A stretch of 64,000 bases of DNA from Dreissena polymorpha (taxonomy: Eukaryota; Mollusca; Bivalvia; Myida; Dreissenidae), in the NCBI RefSeq assembly GCF_020536995.1, contig NC_068360.1:1937792-2001791 (forward strand), read 5' to 3'. A model generated the notes under the pieces. That model saw only the letters and a program-made list of their open reading frames with translations, was not told where the DNA came from and ran no database searches. The position numbers were made by a program, and so were the translations under genes. How positions within the stretch are numbered: the stretch's first letter is position 1; every line of letters begins with the position of its first letter. Of this stretch, positions 45,075 through 56,039 are shown piece by piece.

Positions 45075-48000
45075 ATGAAAGGTATCATAAACCGAGCGAT
45101 TATAATATCTTTTTGCGCGGTTTCGCTGTTTTCGGGTGAGTGTTTGTCATTTTGCATATTTTGTGTAAATTAATTCTTGTGTTCGACATAATTACAATTA
45201 TATTGTTTAAATTTTAGTAATGTTGTTGTCTTTACCTGTGTACTTAAGGAAAACAAGTATTTAAGTTGTTCTTGGCCAAAAACAACGATTTTCAGTTCTG
45301 ATACGCTTGAATAAAACAACGATGGCGTTTGTTCGAGTTTAAATAGCCGCGAACCATAAAGCATAGCACGACAGAACACATAGTTTGGTGCTTGTAAACA
45401 GAAATGAGTCCACACATGGTAATCATAGTCGACACTTCCCGCTTTTATAGAAGTTTTCGTTTAAAGAATTTCTCTTATAAATGAAGATCCGCTTAAGTAA
45501 ACAATGTCGTCCCAGATTAGCCTAAGCGGAGTGAACAGGCTAATCTTGGACGACACTTGTACGCACATGCATTAAGCCCAGTTTTCGCAGAACGAGATTC
45601 GCATTATTACTATACTGTACTTTGCGTTGAGGTTCGACACTTGTTTTATACATTTAACGTTGTTAATATTTAGTTTTACTACGATAATCATACTATTTGG
45701 CTAGGCATTTATCTAATGACAGGCTACACAATTATACAGGATCAAATAGACTTAATACAAATTTAAAATCGGAATTAATTTTAATTTGATTAAAACGTAA
45801 GACAACAGGAATAAACTCCAACCTATGAATTGTATTAAAAAAATGTTCAAGTGCAGTTGTTGTTGTTGTTAATTTTCACAAAAAAACGATAATATTTCCC
45901 ACATGATTTAAGACATTACTATTGTAAATCAAATCGATAATGCCAAGAGAATTCGATCGCAAGTGCGTAATCCTTTATACTTATTAATTTCGCGTCAGAG
46001 GCTTTGTACATATATTCGTAATTCTACTAACGGTGATAATAGTGTCGGTCTATAAATGAACCTCGCTTTGAGAAAACTGGGCTTAATGCATGTGCGTAAA
46101 GTTTCGTAGCACATAAGCCTGTACAGTCCGCACAGGCCACTCAAGGACAAAACTGTTCTCCTTCACTGGATTTTCATTTACAAAAGACCTCCTTTAGACG
46201 AAGAATTCCAATAAAGCGGAAAGCGTCGTCCCTGATTAGCCTGTGCGGACTTTTCCCAGAACGAGCTTAAAAGCTGAATTAAAAAATACTTCCCAGGACG
46301 TCAGAGGCTTCCCTCGTGTACAAGCTACTGTATATTCAATCATATCATGTAATGACAATTGCATCAACGGTCTATTACGATTCATCAACAGAAAAATACT
46401 TTATTTCGAAATCTTACAGTGTTTTAGGCATACATATTAAAGTATAAACTGCTTTAGACAATACTCTTGTATGTATACATGCTCTTATATTTTGTCGCAC
46501 CTGTATTAACTATTATTTTCGCTTACTTAACCCATTTATACCTAGCGTCTAGAAAAAAGGCATTGGCAAACAGCGTAGACCCAGATGAGACGCCGCATAA
46601 TGCGGTGTCTCATTTGGGTCTGCGCTGTTTGCTTAAAGGAATTTCCGTAAGAAATATTCTAAATATAGAAATAAATATACTAGACATCCCGAATTTTGGA
46701 AATAAATTGATCCAATTTAGAAAGATGGGAGAGTCCACTAGGCTTAAATAGGTCAACCATTGGATATAAGAATTGAATTGTATGGATGATTTCGATTCGT
46801 AGCTGTCCAGTAAGCGCAGTGTTTGGTACATGCGCTTGTCACTTAGACGACCCAGGTTCAAGCCCCGTCCCCGAAAGCATGTGAGCTTGGCTGGGTTGGT
46901 GATCACCATTTATGACAGGTTGTTCGGGTTTCTCCTGGTACTTCTGCCCCCCCCCCCCCCAATTTTAGACCCATCTAACATTGAAAACCGTTTAGTAACA
47001 ACCCTGAATACACTAAATGACTGGAAATTGCCGCTATAATTCAAAATTCGGTTATAATTTCGTGAGTCTAGTAAGTTAATTAGGTTGAAGTGCTGGGGTA
47101 CACTCCGGGTCGACACGTAATGCAGCCTCAGGCGCGGAACGACATTATAAACTTACACACATACACTGATTTTGATTCGTTGCATACAGGGTACATGGCG
47201 CAGAAGAAGAAGCAGTGTGCGAAGTGTTATGATTGTGACATGAAGATTGGCAAATTCGACATGGTGGACTGTGATGGAAGCTGCTACACCCTGGAGGGAC
47301 GCTCCGAGGAGGGCGAGCAGTGTAAATATACGTTCAGCTTTTCACGATATCATCGTGTTAGATCTTCTTAATCCTTTCCCGCTCAGATGCAAAATTAACC
47401 CATTAATGCCTAGTGGACTCTCCCATTCTTGAAATTTGGATCAAATTATTTCCAAAATTAGGGATGTCTAGTATATTTATTTCTATATTTAGAATATTTC
47501 TTACAGAAATTCTTTTAAGCAAACAGCGCAGACCCAGATGAGACGCCGAATCATACGGCGTCTCATATGGGTCTACGCTGTTTGCCAAGGCCTTTTTCTA
47601 GACGCTAGGCATAAATGGGTTAAAATGACTAAATTCAACCGGCATACAACCAGAACGTCCTACGAGTTACTCGGAGTCTGTTCCGGTTGTATGATGTTTG
47701 CGGCTCATCAGTATCTTTGGATTGGAAACTATGCCTTTAAAACTTGGATCTATTAAGATAGCTCTTTAACTTAATTTAGATTTTCTGAGGGACTCCAAAC
47801 GGGTCAAAAATGCGCATCTAGCGGAACATGGTTAGTCAAATATGCTAATATATTGTTCGCTGCTAACGTTTAAAACACATGTCAGACAAAATACACTCGA
47901 CATTCATTTATCGACAAAAAACAGTAACCTCCCGAAACACACTTGTTTAAAGACATACTGACGGGACACAATTCTCGGATTGTCGTTCTTCGTGCAATAT

Positions 48001-49958
48001 CAATGACACTAGATCGGTAAAATACTCATACGCGTATATCTAACACCACGCAGTTTTACCTCTCTTTTGGGTTAAACGGTCTACTCAGCATACACGAGTA
48101 AAATACTGGAAGTATTTTTTTATTTTCTTTATGCTTTGCAAATCCGTTTTATTTATCTACACACTTGTAACACAGGTGGAAATAACGTACCCAGGATAGT
48201 ATTTTTCATATATATATTTTTAGGAGCCCAATATATTCAAATAAATATATAAAATCATGTTTAATGAGAAAAAAATTGACAAAGAGCCATGAAAAAAAAA
48301 CCCTATCCTCTGATATTGGAATCATAACAAGGTCATTAACTAGAATTTATCATAGACCTGTCTTCGCGGGCCGCAAAAATGTCAAAAGTAGCTTAAATCA
48401 AAAGCATCCATTGATCCTCCTATGGGCTATTGGACAACCTTTCAAAAAAAGTTCACTTTAAAAAAATCTGTCCAGCCGTTAACTCACAGTCGGTCGAAAC
48501 CCGAGCAATATTTCGAGTCCGTTTGTCAACCCGAATAAATCTTCTACAGACTTTCAAACAATATTTTTGAGTTTTTGCCCCTTAATCGATAGCTCGCGTC
48601 CTATTCCTTTGAAACAACGAAGCGTGTCAAATAGTGCATGCATATGCAACCACTTACCCATAAAAACTTATTCCAAAAGTTTATATTTTCTTTGCAACAA
48701 CTGTTTTAAGTCTAAATTTGATTTACTTGAAAACGAAAGTAGCCATCGCTCTTGAACCCGGCTTAGCAGTGAATTACACTGACAGAGCCAGGCACATAAA
48801 TATCCAATCAACAACAACAACGATGTTTTAATAAATGTAAATAAATGAAAAATACTTATCATTCTGATTGTATTGGAATAAGTTTTGAGGGGTAAGTGGT
48901 TGCATATGCATGCATTATTTGACACGCCTCGTTGTTTTAAAGGAATAGGACGCAAGCTATCGATTAAGGGGCCAAAAACTCAAAAATATTGTTTGAAAGT
49001 CTGTAGAAGATTTATTCGGGTTGACAAACGGACTCGAAATATTGCTCGGTTTTCGACCGACTGTGAGTTAACGGCTGGACAGATTTTTTTAAATTGAACT
49101 TTTTTTGAAAGGTTGTCCAATAGCCCATAGGAGGATCAATGGATGCTTTTGATTAAAGCTACTTTTGACTTTTTTGCGGCCCGCGAAGACAGGTCTATGA
49201 TAAATTCTAGTTAATGACCTTGTTATGATTTCAATATCAGAGGGTGGGGATTTTTTTTCATGGCTCTTTGTCAATTTTTTTCTCATTAAACATGATTTTA
49301 TATATTTATTTGAATATATTGGGCTCCTAAAAATATATATATGAAAAACACTATCCTGGGTACGTTACTTCCACCTGTGACTTGTAATCGAACTATTCAT
49401 GCATGATGTACAGTAACAATGTATACGATTTCAAATATACTATGTTGTCATGTGTAAGAACGTTACTGAATATACTGATCGATTGCACAGAAATCGAAGC
49501 AATACACAAAGGGCATACTTTGAAATTCCCACTCGTGCGAAGCATATAAGACATGACCTGAACTGCCATTCGGTATCAGCACCGTGAAAAGTTGTCGAGT
49601 TATTGCTGAAATATGGTACATTAATAAATATTTGTATAGCACCATTTGACTTTTAAATGTTAATCTCTATGGGCTCTGTTAAATAAATAACGTAGTTATA
49701 CAAGTATCGGCAGAGTTTGCTACAAACGTTTTTAATTAAAAGCTGTATTTAGACATCAAACGAGGCTGTCTGTCCATGAAACTCGACGACAACACGTGCA
49801 ACTCGGGGCGCTTCGATAGCTACTTCGGAAATGTGTGCGCCTGCAACGGAGACATGTGCAACCCTGCCAATGTTCATCGACCTGGCATCATCGGCATGAT
49901 TGTGGCCTCTCTGTTAACAGTGGTGGTTGGAAGTCTGGGACTGACGCGCATGTTTTAG
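45075..49958 (+). CDS. Ly6/uPAR-type three-finger protein, GPI-anchored
   Basis: There are three coding exons. Exon 1 (45075-45135) encodes the signal peptide MKGIINRAIIISFCAVSLFS and ends in phase 1 at G|GTGAGT. Exon 2 (47190-47321) follows TGCATACAG and ends at T|GTAAAT. Exon 3 (49753-49958) follows GTATTTAG. Phases join cleanly to give 132 aa. The mature domain opens QCAKCYDCD, continues VDCDGSCYTLEG and IKRGCLSM, and closes NVCACNGDMCN, the usual Ly6 ending of C-x-C-x4-CN. It is followed by a hydrophobic C terminus (GMIVASLLTVVVGSLGL) fit for GPI attachment. It is probably an extracellular membrane-anchored protein; the ligand is unknown. Both introns are full of repeats, including a 1.2-kb palindrome in intron 2. 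AATAAA at 50047 is the likely poly(A) signal. Confidence 0.88.
45411..45597. repeat. Fold-back MITE family B, in Ly6 intron 1
   Basis: CGACACTTCCCGCTTTTATA, GATTAGCCTAAGCGGAGTG, GGACGACACTTGTACGCACA and TTAAGCCCAGTTTTCGCAGA. Left end incomplete. Confidence 0.75.
46064..46265. repeat. Fold-back MITE family B, in Ly6 intron 1
   Basis: The left end TTTGAGAAAACTGGGCTTAA and CATGTGCGTAAAGT, the middle TAAAGCGGAAAGCGTCGTCC, and a right end shortened to GCCTGTGCGGACTTTTCCCA. Confidence 0.75.
46527..46756. repeat. Fold-back MITE family A, in Ly6 intron 1
   Basis: TTAACCCATTTATACCTAGC to AGTCCACTAGGCTTAAATAG-GTCAA, with core GAGACGCCGCATAATGCGGT. Slightly more diverged than the other copies. Confidence 0.85.
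46800..46980 (+). repeat. tRNA-derived SINE with a conserved central domain
   Basis: The head GCGCTTGTCACTTAGACGAC plus CCAGGTTCAAGCCCC is a tRNA B-box region. The body GGTTGTTCGGGTTTCTCCTG-GTACT resembles the central domain shared by several bivalve SINEs (from memory). A poly-C run follows at 46949-46962. Confidence 0.5.
47369..47833. repeat. Fold-back MITE family D, split by a family A copy
   Basis: The left end CCTTTCCCGCTCAGATGCAA and right end TGCGCATCTAGCGGAA are a loose inverted repeat. The internal hairpin GTCCTACGAGTTACTCGGAG matches 34600. The family A element at 47395-47623 sits inside it. Confidence 0.65.
47395..47623. repeat. Fold-back MITE family A, nested, in Ly6 intron 2
   Basis: TTAACCCATTAATGCCTAGT to GGCATAAATGGGTTAA, with core GAGACGCCGAATCATACGGC. 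It lies 73 bases after the exon 2 donor. Confidence 0.88.
48163..49387. mobile_element. Large palindromic element with 8-bp target duplication
   Basis: The left arm 48171-48676 and right arm 48871-49379 are near-identical inverted copies of about 506 bases around a 194-base loop. The outermost 58 bases differ at about two sites. The arms start CACAGGTGGAAATAACG. The direct repeat ACTTGTAA flanks both sides (48163-48170, 49380-49387), an 8-bp target duplication as made by hAT-type transposases. Mirror frames in the two arms (MRKKLTKSHEKK) are repeat artefacts. It is probably a non-autonomous fold-back DNA transposon that inserted recently into Ly6 intron 2. Confidence 0.88.
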
Positions 49959-50046
49959 TTGCTAAGTGTACATTTTACGTGTTAAGTTGTCATGACAAGC
50001 AATTTGTATAAAAATGGTATTTGAATTTTTGCGGGTATTTTTATGC

Positions 50047-50052
50047 AATAAA
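50047..50052 (+). terminator. Poly(A) signal AATAAA of the Ly6-like gene
   Basis: AATAAA 89 bases after the stop codon, within ATGCAATAAATTTATAA. Confidence 0.6.
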
Positions 50053-53000
50053 TTTATAAATGTAGTGAAGTTATATACAGGTATGCTTGATAGTATAACT
50101 AATTCTCATGGTATCGACCTTCCTCATTGTATCGAGAATTTAACGAAACCCCCTCAATACATGCTGAACTGTTAATTTTGTTTTCTTTTAATTTTTAGAC
50201 GTTTAAATTTAGTTGCTGTTTATTACACGACGATACACACGACTATAACGACGATTATTTTCATGTTTTCATTGGAAAGTAGGTCATGTTTACTCCTGAC
50301 TGATGTTATGATTATTTAAATTACGAAACACATAATTGTTTTGTGTGCTATGGTTTATAAGTAGGTTTATCAAATGTATTATTTGTGGAAAAAAAACATT
50401 TTAAAAAAATCAGAAAAACATGAAAAAAGGGTTCGTTTTTCCATTAAGAAACTATTTAAAGAGCAAGCACATGCGCATATAAACAAACCTTTGCAACCAA
50501 TCAGAAGTTCCGATATTTTCAGGCACATTTTACACGATAGAGATAACTACAAGGATCTAAGTCTTACCCGTATTTGGTCAAAACATTGCTGCTTTAAATG
50601 CAGTTTTCGTTTTTATGTCCAAGAATACACATTTAACTATAGATTTACATTTAAAATGTGTGCTTTTTATATTTGTTTTCACTTAAAAATTTAGACGTAT
50701 TCATTAAGAAGGCCGATACCACGGATACACATGCTACTTGTTACTAAAAGTGGGTTCGTAGCGATACCAACAATTGCATGATAATCAAGATACCATCAAC
50801 AACAATACAATGGTAAATTTTACATAGTGCGAATTGGTGCTGTGAAAACAATAGGGAAACTTTCAAGTGTTTTCGACTTGTAGTGTGCAACAATTTGGAC
50901 GAAACTGTAGTTTCATATTTGGTTAGCATTACTCAGAACACAAAATATGATTGAGGCAAAATTTCAAATAATATATATATACCGGAGTGAGGCAAAATTT
51001 GAAAGAATATATTTAACGGTATATGATATTTCTGTTACAAGCGATCACTTAATTGTGTACATCAAATGGGCGAACAGTGGACACGAATCCCCTATGTTGA
51101 CATGCGATCAAAGACCAATTAAATCGGAGATGGTTGAAAAGACTCATTTTGTAAGGTATTGTCTGGTAAAAGAACATCGAATGACGAACCCTGACTTAAA
51201 AAAAAACGTTTTTGAAAACTGTCGCTGGTAGTGTTGGTGGGTTAATTGTGCCTATGGTAGCTGCTTTTTGTTTCATATTTGCACTACACCACAGCGCTAG
51301 TCATAACGATAATATTATAAGTGCTTGAAATATATGGAACCTGTTTATGCCGTCTTGTCATAATGCTCAATGGCTTCGTATGACGAGTAATACATTTTTT
51401 TTTTCAAAAAAAGTTTCAAAAGTCTTCGGATCAATCAACAGGAACAGCTTGAAAGCATTTTACAATCATTGTAGACGATATTGGCAACGAAAACATTTGC
51501 ATTTAGACTACACAAGTCGCGTTTTGTTTCATAAAAGTTTACATTTCATACGTCGTATACCCATTTTGAATAATTTCATCCAGGTCGTGTGTGACTGTCG
51601 TGTGGGAAGGACGTGTTGTATTAACCGGATTAAATAGAATTACTTGACTCGGATTGGATTTTACTTCGGATTATCTTTGACCTCTTTTCTTTGTGTTAAG
51701 ATTAATAAACAAATAAGAACTACAACATTTGAGTTGCCCCTTTGGAGTTACATCCGGGTAAAAGAAATGTTTACCTAATCAGAAAATTGCTTTTTGATAT
51801 AATAATCATTATTATGTTTAGAAAATCATATATTTAATTTGATATTTATATTTAATTTCATAATATGTGCAGTTATCGGTATTTTATATGAATCGATGTG
51901 AATTCAACTAATACAGGTAATTTAATAAGGTTTTCAAACCTCAGTTATAATTAAATCTTTTGTATGTTTAAGTGAATCAAATTTAAATTCAATAATTTGT
52001 GGTGTATTGTTTGGAATATCAAAACAAGAGGAAAAGCGAATACAAGGTAAAGTGGTAGGCTGATGCAAATCTTAATGATTCCTAACAATTAAGAACATCC
52101 CAATCTCATAAATTAATTTGTGAAAGTTGATTAAGTATTGTTTTCGAAGCAGTGAAAATAAAGGTTCTGACCTTGTGATATGAGCAACCACGTAAGTCAA
52201 TTATTTAGAAAATGATCAAACTGACTAACCCTCATCGTCTAAATTAATAAAATATTTAACTTATTTTGACCAGAAATAAGACTTTGGACTTAAATTTTAG
52301 AATTAAGAAATTTTTTATTAAGTAAGCTAATTAAGTGTCTAATAGGGTGATAAATAGTAATTGTACTCAAGGAAAGTAAGCCGAACTACATGTACATGTA
52401 TATACTTTTCAAGGCAGACCGATTTGGAGGCAACTGCATATAGTATTGTTTAAGGAGAGCAGAGTCATGACGCACCGACATAAATGCATGTTATTGTTGA
52501 ACAATATATTGTTTTTGTCAACATTTTAACATTAACGACAATAATAAAGATAATTTTTTTTATCAAAACAGAATGCCAGAATAATTAGCTTTCAACATTC
52601 CGTTGTATAACATAGATCAATGTAAATGCTGTAACACTGACACAGCTGACAGCATTGCAATTTTCGTTTGCATAAACAAATAAAACGATAACAACTGCAT
52701 GACATAATATGTAAATGAAATCAAGTTTGTGTTCCATACGTAATCAAAATAGCCAATAACCTGTTTATATTACAAGTAAAGTATAAGGTTATTCTCTTCT
52801 TTTTTATACAAATTAACGAAAGCTAAACATGAATTAAAAGAATATTAGTAGAATATTATCATTAAATGTTTAGTACGTAGAAATGGAAGTAGCACTTAAT
52901 ATCATAATATTTCAGTTTATTTTTTTTGTTATTAAGAAACAATTAGAATAATGTTATATTTTACTAATACTATCTCATTTTTTTCAAAATTGGGTTTATC

Positions 53001-53470
53001 GCACTATTAATTTAAATGTAAAAGCACAACGTCATGCTGGTAAATAAAAATAAAACAGAGAGAACGAGCATTTTACAACCCATTACATGAGCAAATTTAC
53101 ATAAGCGGTATGTCCTGTTGAGATATATTTAGCCATATCAATTTAATTAAAAAAAATTAAACTGTGTTTTTAGTTGTGAGCTGACGCTCACAACTAATGT
53201 TACAGAGCAAGTTTTGCAAGTCAGATGCGCTTAGCTACGCTAGGAACAATAACCACTGCCTGTTGGACTACCTTCAGTAAAATTATGAAGACGACAATGG
53301 TAGGAGCGTCTGCTCTACTACGCTAGGAGCGATAATCACCGCATCTGCCTGTTTATAGTTCACCACTGGTACACTGCAGTGTGTGTATATGATCAATAGT
53401 GTTTAACAGCTTGTAAGACGACATTGGCCAGTCTAGTGTTTATCATTGAAATATGTACATATTGGCTGCT
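50053..53470. other. Intergenic, no gene seen
   Basis: 3.4 kb of AT-rich DNA. Frames at 50374-50694, 50947-51231 and 51347-51637 show no domain, signal peptide or splice pattern I trust. A perfect hairpin AGTTGTGAG-CTGACG-CTCACAACT lies at about 53173-53196. It is followed by two loose copies of CTACGCTAGGAxCxATAAxCACxGC (53230-53350). Confidence 0.35.
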
Positions 53471-53665
53471 TTCAGGGAAAACGGGGTTTAATGCATGTCA
53501 AATAAGATTAGCATGTGCACACTGATTAGCCTGTGCAATGCGCACAAGCTTATCAAGGACGACATTTTGTGATTGTTTGGTGTTTTCTGTTTAAAGAGAG
53601 TCTCTGGTACTGGGATGACAATTAATACATATGCATTAAGCCCTGTTTTCCCAAAATGAAGCTTA
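53471..53665. repeat. Fold-back MITE family B, diverged
   Basis: GGGAAAACGGGGTTTAATGC, GATTAGCCTGTGCAATGCGC, TCAAGGACGACATTTTGTGA and TGCATTAAGCCCTGTTTTCC. More diverged than the other copies. Confidence 0.7.
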
Positions 53666-54039
53666 TATTATCTTTTTTATTATTGATTTGAAAAAAACAA
53701 AACATCTCGACCTGTGCTTTAAGACACACTCTTTATAAATTTGAACGGTTTGTATGCATTTCAAACTGGCGATATAAAAAGCTATAACATAATTTTAAAA
53801 AATGAGTTGCGTCGAAGATTATACAACAGCAAACAACTTCATTGACTTCAGCGCTTTTATTCTTACTGAATTCAATATTGATTAGTTGATGTAAAAAACA
53901 TTTTGAAATCGCCATGTATCTTCTTTGGCAAAACCTAACTCTACAATTAAGACAAACAGCTGGCAGTTTACGTTGTCGCACGTATCGTTGCCAGTTCATG
54001 CTAAGGATCGGATATCTCGTATACAATCACGTGTCTCTT

Positions 54040-54550
54040 TTAAAGGTGCCTTTTCACAGATTTTGGCATATTTTGAAGTTTGCCATTAAATGCTTTATAT
54101 TAATAAATGTTAACATTGGATATGAAAAGCTCCATTAAAAAATAAAGAATTAAATATAAAAAAGGAAAAAAAGGGAACCCTCAGCAGGGCTCGAACCACT
54201 GATCCCTGGAGTGCTGGACTAAAAAATCTCCCATTTAGACCATTCGGCCATCCTTCCGGATACAATGATATGTGTATTTCATACTTCATATAACCAATCA
54301 TCGTAGTTCCACAAAATATAACGACAACAACAGATCTTTCCAAATTATTAATTCGTCTCGCGTTGCAACGCTTTATAATTTTTGGGTTTTTAAATCGTCA
54401 AAAGATGCATATTATGGCTATTTTAGAGCATGATAAATGTTCAGTATAACTGTTTCCTCACAAATATCATAACTAAAACGAATATTTGCGAATCTGAAAC
54501 AACTTTTTTCAATTAGTTCAATTTACCCAAACGTGAAAAGGCCCCTTTAA
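54040..54550 (-). mobile_element. tRNA-derived element with terminal inverted repeats, family E
   Basis: The ends TTAAAGGTGCCTTTTCACAG and CGTGAAAAGGCCCCTTTAA. On the minus strand the tRNA-like head reads GGATGGCCGAATGGTCTAAA (A box) and AGTGGTTCGAGCCCTGCTG (B box). Subterminal TTTTGGCATATTTTGAAGTT is shared with the other copies. Confidence 0.82.
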
Positions 54551-54712
54551 AGAGCAACAGATGACATTCTAGTCGACATTAACCATGTCACAAACATTTA
54601 TAGAAGAAAATTGAAACAGCAAAAAAAACTGACGGAATATTGGATTTTATAAATTACACATACGTGTTTATAAGTGTCGTCATTTTGCACTGAATAGTTC
54701 AATCATGTGTGT

Positions 54713-54958
54713 GTTGTTCTGAGAAAACTGGGCATACTACATGTGCGTAAAGTGTCGTCCCAGGTTAGCCTGTGCAGTCCTCACAGGCTAATCAGGGACG
54801 GCACTTTCCGCTTTTATGGTATTTTTAGTTTCAATGATTTCCTTCTTACCGAAAATCAAGTTAGGGCGGAAAGTGTCGTCCCTGATTAGCGGACTGCACA
54901 GGCTAATCTGGGACGACACTTTACGCAGTTGCATTATGTCCAGTTTTCTCAGAACAAG
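54713..54958. repeat. Fold-back MITE family B, near-complete
   Basis: It runs from TTCTGAGAAAACTGGGCATA to TCCAGTTTTCTCAGAACAAG, with both inner palindromes (CGTCCCAGGTTAGCCTGTGC, GGCGGAAAGTGTCGTCCCTG) and AAAGTGTCGTCC repeated in both orientations. About 245 bp. The best reference copy for the family in this window. Confidence 0.88.
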
Positions 54959-55551
54959 ACACAAATGATAACATAACATAGCTTACATGCGTGATTCTTA
55001 ACACGCACGATTAAAGACAGCAAGCATTAAATAGCATGTAAAGTTTAATGAAACATGCACGTAATATTCAACAGTTTGCTGCCCATATTCAAAAGAGATA
55101 AATCGATTTGATATCACGTTTACCTTGATAATTTATTTTATGATAATATACTATTGTAAACGATGATACGCGCGATTGTATAATAAACAAGTGCTACAAT
55201 GTTTTTTGTAAGATAAATAGCTGCTGGTTTATCAAAAATAATAGTTGGAGCGATATTCAACATAATATCATCATTTGGCATCGTTACTATAGCAGCAGCA
55301 TGCCACCACACACTTCGTATCATGACAAGCACACCGCATTCTAAAACACACAAAGCACTTTGTGAAGCTCATTGTATAACATTTAACCCTAAGCCATTTC
55401 AATAAAAAGGCCAGTATATGTTAATCAATGATCAATAGAAAACAGTTAATAAGGCGTTCCATAGCAAATTGTTGAACAAACTATGTGTTCGAAAGATCGC
55501 AAATATGTTTCATTCACATAACAAAACATAGCTCTATTGCTAATAGCTTAT

Positions 55552-56039
55552 TAAAGGGGCCGTCCAACAGATTTTGGCATGTATTGAAGCTTGTCATTAA
55601 ATGCTTTATATTGATAAATTTAAACATTTGAACTAAAAATCTCCAGTAAAAAAAAAACAAGAATACAATTTAAAAAAGGAAAAAAGTAACCCTCAACAGG
55701 GCTCGAACCACTGACTCCTGGAGTCATGGAGTAAAAAATTTCCCGCCTAGATCACTCGACCATCCATGCTCATACTTAGAGCAGATGTATTCTTTTACCT
55801 ATATAAGCAATCCTCGTAGTATCCCAAAATAAATCGAAAACAACAGAACTTTCGAAATTATTCAATCGTTTCACGTCGAACGACCTTTTATAATTTTCAG
55901 GTTTTCAAATCATCAAAAGATGCATATAATAGATATTTAAGAGCATTGTAAATGATCATAACTACAACGAAAATTTGCGAATCTGAAACAACTTTTTTTA
56001 ATTTTGTCAATTTACCAATCTGTTGGACGGCCCCTTTAA
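55552..56039 (-). mobile_element. tRNA-derived TIR element, family E, variant ends
   Basis: Perfect inverted ends TTAAAGGGGCCGTCCAACAG and CTGTTGGACGGCCCCTTTAA. The minus-strand tRNA-like head is GGATGGTCGAGTGATCTAGG and AGTGGTTCGAGCCCTGTTG. The interior matches the copy at 54040, but the segment TTTTCAC of the other termini is replaced by GTCCAAC at both ends. Confidence 0.85.

Noticed and set aside
46467-46751. 94-codon frame, and similar ones at 38703-38984 and 24719-24955
   Set aside because: All are readings through family A fold-back elements; the shared peptide NSVDPDETPHDAASHL arises from the hairpin core.
48264-49286. Pair of near-identical 65-codon frames on opposite strands
   Set aside because: Mirror images in the arms of the palindromic element, with no domain or start context.
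50374-51637. Three frames of 94-106 codons after the Ly6-like gene
   Set aside because: No recognisable domain, signal or splice pattern; composition matches the AT-rich background.
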